Positions 10,011 through 18,424 of a stretch of 64,000 bases of DNA are shown one piece after another. Each line of letters opens with the position of its first letter. Positions within the stretch are counted from its first letter, which is position 1. Origin of the DNA: Acidobacteriaceae bacterium (GTDB lineage: Bacteria; Acidobacteriota; Terriglobia; Terriglobales; Acidobacteriaceae); the NCBI GenBank assembly GCA_021323655.1, contig JAJPKO010000010.1, forward strand, positions 310,001-374,000, read 5' to 3'. Both the position numbers and the translations under genes were made by a program. Below the pieces are notes generated by a model. It was given only the letters and a program-made list of their open reading frames with translations. It was not told the origin of the DNA and did not search any database.

Positions 10011-10991
10011 TTAAACAAGGGTCATGGGCGCAGGCAGAAAGCTGCGGAAGCACACCACTTGCTCACCATCATTCGCATCGGTGACAGGCAGCGCGCGAAA
10101 GCTCGCAGTCAGTGCAACCCGCTCCAGCGGAGCAGAGAGAACCTCGCTCATCTCCTGTGCTCCCTGCATCGCCTGCAGCCGCGGATAGTGAAAGAAGATG
10201 CGCTCGCCCTGTTCGCCGGGTAGGACGAACAGCGCGGACCACTCCTGAAAAAAGCTTCCGCCTTCGCGGTCAACAAATCCAAGAATCGGCTGCACCTTCA
10301 TTCCGATCGCGGGCACGCCAGCCATCAAAGGCTGCGCAAGCGTAAGCCCCGCGGAAGACACCTGTGCCACGCGTGCTACGTTAAACGTCACGCGGCGGAT
10401 ATAGTCCGCGTCATTGTTCACCGCCGCCGCATTCCGCACATATGCAGCCGATACTCCGCTGCCGACAAAACCTGTCTGGCCGGAGTAGTCCACGTCTACA
10501 GCAACTAGCGCGCCAGCGCTGAATTGCGCCGCATCGCCAGCATCCAGCGCTATGAATGTCGCGGTGGATCCAGCCTGTACATTCACTGCTGCGATGCCCT
10601 TGGTACCCGATCCATTTGCCGCGCTGCCGCTCGCAGGTTCTAACAGGTTCATGTGCTGCGAGCCGGACGCCAGGGCCATCGTCAGCTTGTTCCATGTTTT
10701 AAACCGAAATGAGACATTTGCCCCCACAGCCTCGCGCACCTGATACTGTGCCACTGCCGGGATGCCTGTATTCAGCGCCCCAATCGTGCTCGCGGACTTG
10801 CGGGTGAAGTTCTCGATCCATCCCAGATCAATCCACGGCGCAGGTGGTGCATCAAGCGCTAACTGCACGTTCTGGGAAGGATCAAAAATCGTTGGGGACT
10901 GGCTGGTCCTGTTCACTGGGGCGAAATATGCTCGAACGCGCCGTGTCACCACGGGCAACGAAAGATAATTTGTAACCGTGGCTGTACTCAT
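10011..10991 (-). CDS. Putative major tail tube protein
   Basis: A 326-residue phage structural protein with alternating short beta strands, N-terminal VTRRVRAYFAPVNRT and a C-terminal VALTASFRALPVTDAN segment. The architecture and position, after two connector/terminator-size genes and before the hub gene, suggest the tube subunit. Its ATG overlaps the stop of the gene before it by four bases (ATGA). No sheath gene is present, so any tail would be non-contractile. It could instead be a decoration protein. Confidence 0.55.
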   Translation of the reverse strand: MSTATVTNYLSLPVVTRRVRAYFAPVNRTSQSPTIFDPSQNVQLALDAPPAPWIDLGWIENFTRKSASTIGALNTGIPAVAQYQVREAVGANVSFRFKTWNKLTMALASGSQHMNLLEPASGSAANGSGTKGIAAVNVQAGSTATFIALDAGDAAQFSAGALVAVDVDYSGQTGFVGSGVSAAYVRNAAAVNNDADYIRRVTFNVARVAQVSSAGLTLAQPLMAGVPAIGMKVQPILGFVDREGGSFFQEWSALFVLPGEQGERIFFHYPRLQAMQGAQEMSEVLSAPLERVALTASFRALPVTDANDGEQVVCFRSFLPAPMTLV

Positions 10992-11476
10992 AGTTCACCC
11001 TGCTCCTGAAACGCAAAAACATTTACTTTCGCCCGCCGTGTAAGCCGCTCCTTTGACGTAACAAGCGGAGAGAATTCTGGCGCGGTCCAGAAGACCACAG
11101 TCTCCATCTGCGCTGCGGGGCTGTGCGCATAAGCCATTTTCTGTGCAGAACCCGGCTGAAGAATCGAAACAAGCTCCGCATCCATTTCAGCCATGGCGCG
11201 GCCCCGGTCAAGTCCGTTGCTGGCCTGCGTACCTCCAGTTGCATAGTGGACCTCACAGGTCATCTGCGCGAGCGTCGAAGGCAGTTGTGTATCGGCATTC
11301 AGTGCTGTCCAGCGCAGCACGAAGACATCGCTGGGCATTTGCGCAATGGGGGCCTCGGCTTCCTCCACCAGAATTCCAGGGCGCTGCACTCCTCGCAGCA
11401 TCATCACCCGCTGGGGATCCAGTGCCGCCAACCGGTTACGCAACGTGATGTAAAAGGTGTCCTTTGCATTTTCCAT
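10988..11476 (-). CDS. Putative tail terminator / completion protein
   Basis: A 162-residue protein (MENAKDTFYITLRNRL) with a mixed alpha/beta pattern. It occupies the slot between head connectors and the tail tube where tail-terminator proteins are coded. The segment MTCEVHYATGG followed by LDRGRAMAEMDAEL resembles such proteins in style, but I do not recognise a named family. It is coupled to the tail tube gene by a four-base overlap. Confidence 0.55.
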   Translation of the reverse strand: MENAKDTFYITLRNRLAALDPQRVMMLRGVQRPGILVEEAEAPIAQMPSDVFVLRWTALNADTQLPSTLAQMTCEVHYATGGTQASNGLDRGRAMAEMDAELVSILQPGSAQKMAYAHSPAAQMETVVFWTAPEFSPLVTSKERLTRRAKVNVFAFQEQGEL

Positions 11477-11512
11477 GGATGATTGTCCTGTGCGAAGTCG
11501 TGGTGTCTCGGT

Positions 11513-11959
11513 TTAAGCAACGGTTTGTTTCAGCGCGTGCGCTTCACGTAACAAGAAGCGATACAAATACACCTGCCCCAACACCTCAGAAACAGCGCGG
11601 GACTCAATCACAAACTGCGCGCCGTCCACCATTACGCCTGCTGCCGAATCAAACAGCGCATCTGCGGATGTAAGCTGTAACGCGCTTACCTGCTGCGCGA
11701 CCGCCGATGCGGAAATCAAAAGCTCATACCTGGGCAGCTGGCCCTCGTTCATGGCAGCGCGCACCTGCCGGAAAAGCGCCGGGGACAGCGTCATCTGTTG
11801 GAAATTCGGCGCGTTCAACCCCAACTGTGCTGCATCACTGCTGTCTGGCACTCCCGGTGCGACGAGCAGCGAAACAACGTTACCTCCGGCAGCGCGCAGA
11901 AGTGCATCGGCCATCAGTACCGGGCCCTGGTTCGGATTCCTTACACTGAAGTCGCCCAT
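11513..11959 (-). CDS. Phage structural protein of unknown role (connector region)
   Basis: A 148-residue protein beginning MGDFSVRNPNQGPVLMADAL, with a helical middle and a C-terminal SEVLGQVYLYRFLLREAHAL helix. It starts three bases after the stop of the head-tail adaptor gene, so it belongs to the same operon. The function is not recognised; head-closure protein is a positional guess. Confidence 0.55.
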   Translation of the reverse strand: MGDFSVRNPNQGPVLMADALLRAAGGNVVSLLVAPGVPDSSDAAQLGLNAPNFQQMTLSPALFRQVRAAMNEGQLPRYELLISASAVAQQVSALQLTSADALFDSAAGVMVDGAQFVIESRAVSEVLGQVYLYRFLLREAHALKQTVA

Positions 11960-11962
11960 CGC

Positions 11963-12586
11963 TCACCCCATCCTGCTTGCGATCCACGGCTTCAGGAGCT
12001 CTTCCACCGTACTGTCAATCAGCGAATTGGAGAAGTAGTCCATCTGCAGCGTGTCCACACGGCCGCGCTTCACATTCAGTCCTGGCGTGGCCTGCGCATT
12101 CTTCACAATCAGAGCGCATGCAGACTTCACTGCATCAGGAATTGTGGCCAACCCTGCCGTGTACGCCACCTGCACCTCGTTGAAGGGAAGCCCATACACA
12201 TTCATGGGAAAGACCAGCTCACCCGTATCAGCAACAAAGTCCACTGTGGAAGGATCCACCTGTGCCCAGCTGCCCGGCAGTGCAAAGGCCCAAGCAATCT
12301 CTTCCTGCATGGGATAAATCACCTGTCCTCGCCGCGGACGCGCATACCTTGCCTGAATGCTCACCAGCGGCAACGTGGCCGGAGCAATAGGCGCAAGCGG
12401 CAGATAACTCAGCCGCACAGTCTGCGCGCCGGTCGTCAACCTCAGTCTCTCTGTATATTGGGTGGGATTCAGGCTCGCACGCCTGCAATGGCTGTCAATC
12501 AATGCGGACGCAACCGTGATCCAGTCATCCGTTGTGTCTGCAGCAAGCCCATAGCTTGTATATTCCGTTGGTTGTAAATAGCCCAT
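11963..12586 (-). CDS. Putative head-tail adaptor (gp6-like)
   Basis: About 207 residues. The N-terminal region has TDDWITVASALIDSHCRRASLN and the TERLRLTTGAQTVRLSYLPL stretch. The later VQVAYTAGLATIPDAVKSACALIV pattern is typical of head-tail connector proteins of the gp6 type, which dock beneath the portal. The second of two adjacent ATGs (12586) is better spaced from GGAGA, although the frame is open further upstream. It follows the capsid gene after a terminator-like hairpin. Confidence 0.65.
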   Translation of the reverse strand: MGYLQPTEYTSYGLAADTTDDWITVASALIDSHCRRASLNPTQYTERLRLTTGAQTVRLSYLPLAPIAPATLPLVSIQARYARPRRGQVIYPMQEEIAWAFALPGSWAQVDPSTVDFVADTGELVFPMNVYGLPFNEVQVAYTAGLATIPDAVKSACALIVKNAQATPGLNVKRGRVDTLQMDYFSNSLIDSTVEELLKPWIASRMG

Positions 12587-12616
12587 CATTTCTCCACAAA
12601 GCGGGTCCCTCGTAAA

Positions 12617-12662
12617 GTAAAAAGGGAGCAAGGACCCCAACATCGTCAGAGTTCTCGCTCCC
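12617..12662 (-). terminator. Terminator-like hairpin after the capsid gene
   Basis: On the minus strand GGGAGC and GCTCCC arms are followed by TTTTTAC. It lies between the capsid stop and the adaptor start, and could raise capsid expression relative to the downstream genes by partial termination. Confidence 0.6.
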
Positions 12663-12683
12663 TTCAGCGGCCAGATCACCCGT

Positions 12684-13649
12684 TTAGCGGTCTACGAGCA
12701 CCTGATAATGCGCGTAGTTGGCGCCCTTCACCACCACGCCGCCAAACTTTACCACCACGTACTGCGAAGCTAGCGAACCCGGCACGCCGAGTTGGAAAAT
12801 ACGCGGGTTTGGATCGCTCAGCCAGTGGTACTCAATCATGTCTTCTGACACGATGTAAGCCGGAAGCACAGCCGAACCGGACCCCGATGTGCCTGTATAG
12901 CCCAGCGCCCAGTCAGGAATCAGCGGTAATTCGCCCGCCTGCGTGGAAAGCGTCTTGACCGTAAAGCCTGCGACCTCGCGCGTGTTCAGCACAACGTTGA
13001 ACTCGCTCTTCATCTCGCGATCAATCAGGTCGAGCAGCACCGGGTTTGCATAGATTGCACTCGGACGCACAGCGAAGTTGCTGTTCGCAACCATCTGTGC
13101 CACCGTGGACTTCAGGCCATCCACGATGCTCTGTGAAGTGCCAATCGTGACGGTGTTTCCGCTGGCTGCAATCTGCGAGGCGGCACCGTAGTACTGCGTT
13201 GTGGTCGGGCTGCTCAGCGACGTATCATTGCCGTTCCACAGCGCAATATCATGCGAGTGCAGAACACCCTCGACCGTGTCCACCAGGTCTTTGGCCTGCA
13301 GATAAGCAAACTGCTTTTGCTGCGTGCCCAGCTCAATATCGAACAGGTTGTAATTCAGCTGTGCAACAATCGCCTTCAGCGGAACGCTGCGCTCCACGCG
13401 TGTCGGACTCACGACCGGAGCGACAATGTTGCGCGGGTCCACAAAGCCGGCCGTTCCAGGAGAAGGAATGCCCGTCTCTTCAAAAAAGCGTGAAGGGTGA
13501 CCGGTGGCCGGTACCTGCTTGATGCGCTGACCAAAGATGCCGCGGCGGCGGACAAGGTCCGTGATCTCGGTCTGGTAAAACGGGACCTCGATCGCGCCAG
13601 GCCCAATAAAATCCGCTGCAGAGTGAATGTCGTAGAAGTTTGCTTTCAT
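12684..13649 (-). CDS. Major capsid protein, HK97-fold type
   Basis: Main shell protein of the phage-like particle, 321 residues from the ATG at 13649 (MKANFYDIHSAADF). The pattern is that of HK97-fold capsids. An N-terminal region binds the partner subunit, with VERSVPLKAIVAQLNYNLFD near residue 100. A helix with VANSNFAVRPSAIYANP near 190 follows, and the C-terminal P-domain has GVVVKGANYAHYQVLVD. A longer frame to 13757 includes vector-like repeat sequence and is not favoured. Gene order protease-scaffold-capsid supports the call. Confidence 0.78.
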   Translation of the reverse strand: MKANFYDIHSAADFIGPGAIEVPFYQTEITDLVRRRGIFGQRIKQVPATGHPSRFFEETGIPSPGTAGFVDPRNIVAPVVSPTRVERSVPLKAIVAQLNYNLFDIELGTQQKQFAYLQAKDLVDTVEGVLHSHDIALWNGNDTSLSSPTTTQYYGAASQIAASGNTVTIGTSQSIVDGLKSTVAQMVANSNFAVRPSAIYANPVLLDLIDREMKSEFNVVLNTREVAGFTVKTLSTQAGELPLIPDWALGYTGTSGSGSAVLPAYIVSEDMIEYHWLSDPNPRIFQLGVPGSLASQYVVVKFGGVVVKGANYAHYQVLVDR

Positions 13650-13763
13650 TCCCTTGTTCTTTCTGCCTGAATTCAGGCAAGTTGAAATGGATGTGTGAAG
13701 GGGGTGACCAAGTCCCCGCACCCGGGATGCCGGGTACCCCATGTCTGCGAAGAACACCTGTGA

Positions 13764-14144
13764 CTATCGCCCCAGCAATCCAGCGCGCATCAACTGCGCC
13801 TTCACCGCAATGCGCTGCTCCAGACTCAGCCCGCTCAGCGCCGCATCCAGCGATTCGGCCTGAATCGAATCCACCGTAGAAATTCCCTGCTTGGTGAGCA
13901 ACTGCATCGTCGAGGCCGGGACCGTCTGCCGGTGTGACTGTGCGCGCAGCTCGGCAATCTGCTGCTCCGCTGCCTCCAGCTTGCGCAGCAGCTCCTGCTC
14001 GCGGCCTTCCACCGCGGCAGTAATCTTTTCGACCGCGCCACCATGCTGCTCCAGCCACGCAACTGTTCTTTCCAGCGCGGCGGCCGCTGCGCTCAGCCGA
14101 TCAATGCTTTCTCCCAGAGAAACAAACATGCTTTCTGTTTCCAT
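13764..14144 (-). CDS. Coiled-coil scaffold-like protein
   Basis: About 126 residues, METESMF at the start. A long amphipathic helix (LSAAAAALERTVAWLEQH, then EGREQELLRKLEAAEQQIAEL) predicts a coiled coil, followed by a compact helical tail (SLEQRIAVKAQLMRAGLLGR). The start lies inside the 3' end of the protease gene. A helical protein between protease and capsid is the standard place for a scaffold that templates the prohead. Confidence 0.65.
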   Translation of the reverse strand: METESMFVSLGESIDRLSAAAAALERTVAWLEQHGGAVEKITAAVEGREQELLRKLEAAEQQIAELRAQSHRQTVPASTMQLLTKQGISTVDSIQAESLDAALSGLSLEQRIAVKAQLMRAGLLGR

Positions 14145-14721
14145 TACGCTCCCTTTCGTGTTGATAAAAATGTGGGGTTTGTGCCGCCACTCGCTGTGCC
14201 AGGCGGCTGTTGCTGCGGTGTTTTTCCGCAAGCCGGAACGACGTGTTCTGGTACGCCGCTTTCTCGCGCAGCAGAATCGCAGCTCCGGTAAATGTGGCCT
14301 TGGTCAATGTCCAGACCTCGGCCCGCAAGTCTGCTACGTGAGCATCCGCCAGTTCATAGGACATGCCCATGGCGCCAGCGGCCGTGTCCGCAAGCTGCTG
14401 CACAACATCAGGAAAATCGCGGCCAAACAGATAGCCGCGCACGCGCAGCTCCTTGCCTACCACATCTGCCTGGGTGATGATTCCGCATTTTGCCCGCGCA
14501 TCGTGCCGGTCCCACTTCGGCGCAAAATCCACCGCCATACCCAGCAGCGATGGCAGCGCTTCTTCCGCGGCCCAGCGCGTCAGCACCACACGGTGTCCGC
14601 GCGCGCCTGAAGGAGGCCGCGTGCTGACCTCATCCACCACCGTTAATACCCCTTCAAAGGGCACGCGGTTCGGATGCTCCGCCACCTCCGGCATGGCAAT
14701 CGCCATTGCTTCCAGTTTCAT
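14101..14721 (-). CDS. Putative prohead protease
   Basis: About 206 residues from the ATG at 14721 (MKLEAMAIAMPEV). It fits the layout of phage capsid-maturation proteases: a candidate catalytic His in APKWDRHDARAK, strands GIITQADVVGKELRVRG, and a candidate catalytic Ser in GAMGMSYEL. A hydrophobic TLTKATFTGAAILL stretch follows. The C-terminal 50 residues are basic. It overlaps the scaffold start by 44 bases. The assignment depends on the H/S pattern and its place between portal and capsid. Confidence 0.62.
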   Translation of the reverse strand: MKLEAMAIAMPEVAEHPNRVPFEGVLTVVDEVSTRPPSGARGHRVVLTRWAAEEALPSLLGMAVDFAPKWDRHDARAKCGIITQADVVGKELRVRGYLFGRDFPDVVQQLADTAAGAMGMSYELADAHVADLRAEVWTLTKATFTGAAILLREKAAYQNTSFRLAEKHRSNSRLAQRVAAQTPHFYQHERERNGNRKHVCFSGRKH

Positions 14722-15007
14722 TCCCTCTCCATCACTCGTATTTGCATTTGATTTTTTCAAGCAGTCAGCGGGCCTTTGGCCCTGTTGGCTGAAAAGCGGT
14801 TGGCGGCCTCTGGTCCGTAAGCAAGTCGAGCAAATGCTGCTCTCCAAATGCCGGGTGCCCCATTCTGTCGCGCTGTGGTTGCGCAATAGGGTGGGAACCC
14901 ACAAACGTTCACCTGCCACGCACTTTCCAGCCATCGGGCAGAAGGCAGCAAACAGGGGCGAAAGGAGGCTTGACTGCCGACCGCTTCTTGGCCGACCTGC
15001 TGACTCA
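14722..15007. repeat. 286-base spacer with palindromic repeat copy 2
   Basis: There is no gene here. At about 14855-14900 a hairpin-forming stretch (GTGCCCCATT, an inner GCGC pair, then AATAGGGTGGGA) matches the family seen at 20001 and 7657. Further on, a CACAAACGTTCACCTGCCAC stretch resembles the spacer repeats at 16346 and 17317. Confidence 0.5.
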
Positions 15008-16219
15008 CTACTCCAGCGGAGCGAGCCCTCTCATCGCGCGCACTTCATTCACCGTCAAGACTCCGGCCTTCAACAGCTCTGTTTGTATCCGCATCTCCGC
15101 CACTTCATCCGGCGCATCCAGTTCGTTGAAGACAAACTCAAACTCGCGCCACCCCAGTTTCTTCGCAAACAGATCGCGCGTCAGCTGTTCTGCTACAAGC
15201 CTGGCCAACGGCACGACCGCACTCCGAAACGCCTCATCCGACTGCTCAGCCGCCGTGGTGCGATTCACCTCGCGCTCCAGCCCCAGCAGCATCGGCGGCA
15301 GCCCAAAGGCATTCGCTACCATACGAATCAGAAACTCCTGCCACGCCAGGCGTAGATCAGCATCCGTGCCATTTGAAAAGCGCAGCACCTCCGGCTTCTG
15401 TTCTGTGCTCAGGAGCGGAACGCGTCCCGTGCCTTCAATCTCGTCCTGCCACCAGCGAATCAGCCGTTCATGCTCAGCCGGGGTCGCCTCATTCAGCCAA
15501 AGCGCATACTGCACCACCGAATTGCTCGCCAGATTTCCGGCAAAGCGATGTGCCGCCAGAAACGCGTTGACCGTCTCAAACGCAACCTCCAGCGGCCCCA
15601 GCCCAAAGGGCGTGTGTGAGCGCGGATTCATTCGCAGGTACATCAACTGGTCATCGCGCAGCAGAATGCGCCCTTCACTGCCCGGCAGACCGGTCGTCTG
15701 CACATACCGCACCGACTCTGGCTTGCCATCCCACTTCGGATCAATCTGGATCGTTGCGCCATCCACTGCCCATAGTTCGACCGGCCTCTGCGCATCGCCT
15801 GTCAGTTCCATTTCCACCGTGCCAAAACCGCCCACCAGCGCGTCTTCCAGTACCTGCTCCATCAGCGTGCGAAAGGAATCGCCCGGGTTCGGCTCCTCCA
15901 GTACCAGCCGCAGAATCTGCATGCGCTCCAGCGCATCCGGAACATCCGCTACAGAAAATCCGCGCTTCAGCTTCACCTGCCAGTCCATGCTGGCAATCCG
16001 GTCTTTCAGCAGATTGATCGCCCTGCGCACCAGTGGTGTCTCCGCAAACCGGCGAAGATTCACCGGCGTTGGCTTGGGCAGCAAATGCGAGTTTGCACGA
16101 AACGGCGTCAGAATCGAAGGCAACGCCAGTGTCTTTCGCTTGGCCGTGCCATTTGCTTCCGCCGCTACCTCCACGCTCTTCGGCCTCCATAATTTCTGAA
16201 TCGAATCGGTAATCCTCAA
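15008..16219 (-). CDS. Phage portal protein
   Basis: Dodecameric portal subunit through which DNA enters the head, about 404 residues. Recognisable portal features are VRRAINLLKDRIASMDW near residue 65 and LEDALVGGFGTVEMEL near 125. RMNPRSHTPFGLGPLEVAFE lies near 195, and FLIRMVANAFGLPPMLLGLE near 290. The C-terminal tail is helical. I choose the TTG at 16219 because GGAGGCGGGCACG precedes it and because the longer frame would run through a terminator hairpin. Confidence 0.85.
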   Translation of the reverse strand: MRITDSIQKLWRPKSVEVAAEANGTAKRKTLALPSILTPFRANSHLLPKPTPVNLRRFAETPLVRRAINLLKDRIASMDWQVKLKRGFSVADVPDALERMQILRLVLEEPNPGDSFRTLMEQVLEDALVGGFGTVEMELTGDAQRPVELWAVDGATIQIDPKWDGKPESVRYVQTTGLPGSEGRILLRDDQLMYLRMNPRSHTPFGLGPLEVAFETVNAFLAAHRFAGNLASNSVVQYALWLNEATPAEHERLIRWWQDEIEGTGRVPLLSTEQKPEVLRFSNGTDADLRLAWQEFLIRMVANAFGLPPMLLGLEREVNRTTAAEQSDEAFRSAVVPLARLVAEQLTRDLFAKKLGWREFEFVFNELDAPDEVAEMRIQTELLKAGVLTVNEVRAMRGLAPLE

Positions 16220-16240
16220 CGTGCCCGCCTCCAATCTTTT

Positions 16241-16281
16241 TTCCGAAAAAAGAAAAGGCATGACTCGAAAGCCATGCCTTT
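16241..16281 (-). terminator. Intrinsic terminator between cargo pair and portal
   Basis: On the minus strand AAAGGCATG pairs with CATGCCTTT around a 10-base loop and is followed by TCTTTTTTC. It would end transcription coming from the DUF3037 gene before the portal start, separating cargo from structural genes. Confidence 0.7.
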
Positions 16282-16345
16282 GCCGCCACAAACCTGATTT
16301 ACGTTAATTTTGCATCTGAAGCCCTGTCAGGGAAGAAGCCGGATG

Positions 16346-16392
16346 CCAGGTGCCACAAATCTTCACCTGCCACCTGCGTCTTAGCTGACCGC
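16346..16392. repeat. Spacer repeat A (copy downstream of DUF3037 gene)
   Basis: Shares the words GGTGCCACAAATC, TCACCTGC, TCTTAG and CTGACCGC in the same order with the stretch at 17317-17361. Both copies lie directly beyond a stop codon of the cargo pair. Confidence 0.6.
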
Positions 16393-16394
16393 CT

Positions 16395-17210
16395 TCACAC
16401 CCTCAACTCCCGCAGCGCCGTCTCCGCCACACGCGAAAGATCATTCACCGTCAGCACCCGAATCCGCTGCGCTTCCATCGTTTCCACTGCAAAACGATAC
16501 TCATCCCACTCTGCGCTGACCTCCGCAATCGGCTCGACAATTGCCGTCAGCTCCAGCTCAGCCTTTTCCACTCGCGCCACGCCTTCGCGGATCGAAGGAA
16601 CACTGAACGCCAGCACCTTCGGCACATCAGAATCGCCATCCAGCGACACCGCATGGAACATCCGGATGATTCCATTCGGCCTGTAGCCGCAATCAATCCG
16701 CAGCGGGTCGCCCGCCCTTGTATACGCTGAGACAGCAATGCGTTTCCGCATCAGGTCCCACACCCCGGCGCGCTCAAACTCCGAGCGCATCTTGGCGTGG
16801 ATCGCCATCCGTCCACTCTGCTTCTTCGCGGCCTCGCGCTTGCGCGGTTCCACATAGATGCGCATCAGCTCTTCCATGCCGGCCTGCATAGACTCGGCCA
16901 GGTATGCCGCCGGCATTGTGATCTGGACCGCATTCGACAGGCAATCTTCCAGCACCTGCATCAGCGGTTTGCCAGGAACAAGCTCGCCGCCAATCCTCTC
17001 CCGCAGCTCGCTCTCCAGGCTTTCCAGCATGCCAATGTCTGCATCCGGATCCACGCAGCGCACTCGCGACCAGTCTTTGGTAAAACGCAGCAATGCGCGG
17101 TCCGCGCGCCCTGCCTCACGCAGCAGCACGCCGATGTTCACAAACTCATTCCTTACCGGGTCCGGCACATACCGCACCAGCAGGAAATCGCATTGCAGGC
17201 GTCCGTTCAT
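16395..17210 (-). CDS. DUF3037 family protein, partner of HipA-like kinase
   Basis: A 271-residue cytoplasmic protein. The N-terminus (FLLVRYVPDPVRNEFVNIGV) is the hallmark of DUF3037 proteins, followed by a helical middle (AKKQSGRMAIHAKM) and an alpha/beta C-terminal half. DUF3037 genes are repeatedly found beside HipA-like kinase genes, as here, where the kinase gene is just upstream on the same strand with a 168-base spacer. The molecular role of DUF3037 is not established to my knowledge. It interrupts an otherwise canonical terminase-to-portal order, which marks it as cargo. Confidence 0.82.
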   Translation of the reverse strand: MNGRLQCDFLLVRYVPDPVRNEFVNIGVLLREAGRADRALLRFTKDWSRVRCVDPDADIGMLESLESELRERIGGELVPGKPLMQVLEDCLSNAVQITMPAAYLAESMQAGMEELMRIYVEPRKREAAKKQSGRMAIHAKMRSEFERAGVWDLMRKRIAVSAYTRAGDPLRIDCGYRPNGIIRMFHAVSLDGDSDVPKVLAFSVPSIREGVARVEKAELELTAIVEPIAEVSAEWDEYRFAVETMEAQRIRVLTVNDLSRVAETALRELRV

Positions 17211-17316
17211 CGTTTGAATCTGTGCTACTCCTTTGCTTCGTTTGCGAAAGGCCTGCTTCGCAGGCTGTCAGCGGGTTTCGGTCGCCATTAGCCCCACTCA
17301 TCCAGACTGCACCGCC

Positions 17317-17361
17317 GGGTGCCACAAATCTCCACCTGCATCTTAGATAACTGCTGACCGC
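17317..17361. repeat. Spacer repeat B (between kinase and DUF3037 genes)
   Basis: Second copy of the spacer repeat at 16346-16392, with GGGTGCCACAAATC, TCCACCTGC, TCTTAG and CTGACCGCTTTT in the same order. Confidence 0.6.
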
Positions 17362-17378
17362 TTTTCGCTGCCCCGCTC

Positions 17379-18251
17379 TCACATCACCGGCCCACGGATA
17401 TCATCGGACCAATCCGGCCCCACAAACTGCCTTCCCACCACAACACTTTCCATCTTCATCCACTTTGGAAAGGGCTGACGCGACGATTCCCGAAACTGCG
17501 TGATCAACTCCCGCACGCGGCTTCGCCGAAGCAGCAGTTGTTCCATCAACCGTTCCATCTCGGTCACATCGCCTCCATACCACTCCGGCGGAACCATCTC
17601 CGCCAGCGACCACACCTTCTGCGGGTCCAGCTCTTCCACGCGCGTCAGCCACGGCTCAAAGCTGTCCCAATTCACTACATCCCTGTAGGCCAGATTTCGC
17701 GCATATACTCCGCGCAGCGGAGCATCCACAAACTTCCACTCCCCTGCATTAAAACAATATCCCTGATCAATAAATGTAGCCGCATACTTTTTGTCCCGCG
17801 GCCGTTTGTAGAAGACCGCCTGCCGACCATTTGCATTGCACGTCCATTTATCAATCACCAGCATCCCGGCAAATTCCGCCAGATTTTTCACCTCGGCCAG
17901 GCGCTCTTCTGGCAGATAATCCACCACCAGCCCTGGCATCAGCCCGCCCACCAGCCGCGATCCAAACTGCAAACCGGCGCAACATTGCTCCTGTTTCCGT
18001 CCAAAGTCCATCATCAGTTCTTTGGAATTTTCAATCAGCCACTCTGTGACCTCCACAACATCGCACGGCGGAACACTCAGCCCCACCATCTCCGCCAGCT
18101 TCGTTGCCAAAAGCTCATTGGCCAGCACGCGCACATGCTGCGGATTGTTCTGGAACTTCACCACATATGGCTGCCCATCCGAACCAAGCATCAGATGACT
18201 CTGCGCCCCGCCCCGCATCTTCCGAACAGCCTGTATCGCCTGGACCGCCAA
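17379..18251 (-). CDS. HipA-like (HipA_2 type) kinase
   Basis: About 290 residues. The N-terminus RKMRGGAQSHLMLGSDGQ followed by YVVKFQNNPQ shows a glycine-rich loop and the ATP-binding Lys of the HipA-type kinase fold. FAGMLVIDKWTCNANGRQAVF near residue 135 carries the catalytic-loop Asp and Asn, and FIDQGYCFNAGEW near 180 carries the metal-binding Asp. HipA kinases phosphorylate translation targets and cause growth arrest; the target here is unknown. I prefer the TTG at 18251, after GGAGAG, to the longer frame at 18293. No HipB-like antitoxin gene is adjacent; the neighbour is DUF3037. Confidence 0.82.
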   Translation of the reverse strand: MAVQAIQAVRKMRGGAQSHLMLGSDGQPYVVKFQNNPQHVRVLANELLATKLAEMVGLSVPPCDVVEVTEWLIENSKELMMDFGRKQEQCCAGLQFGSRLVGGLMPGLVVDYLPEERLAEVKNLAEFAGMLVIDKWTCNANGRQAVFYKRPRDKKYAATFIDQGYCFNAGEWKFVDAPLRGVYARNLAYRDVVNWDSFEPWLTRVEELDPQKVWSLAEMVPPEWYGGDVTEMERLMEQLLLRRSRVRELITQFRESSRQPFPKWMKMESVVVGRQFVGPDWSDDIRGPVM

Positions 18252-18349
18252 ACACTCTCTCCGTATCACTCGGATTGTAAAGCAGTCAGCCAATCAGCGA
18301 AGAGGCGGATGCTTGTACAATCTCACAAACCTCAGCTGACAATACCTGG

Positions 18350-18378
18350 GTGCCCATCCTTCGCGCAGCGAAGGGAGT
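18350..18378. repeat. Palindromic spacer repeat, copy 3
   Basis: A perfect CCTTCGC/GCGAAGG stem (18358-18374) with a GCA loop, preceded by GGGTGCCCAT. It lies between terminase and kinase genes. Confidence 0.6.
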
Positions 18379-18424
18379 TTTGCAGGACGCGAACGCGAAC
18401 CAATATCCCTGCTCCCTACAACCG

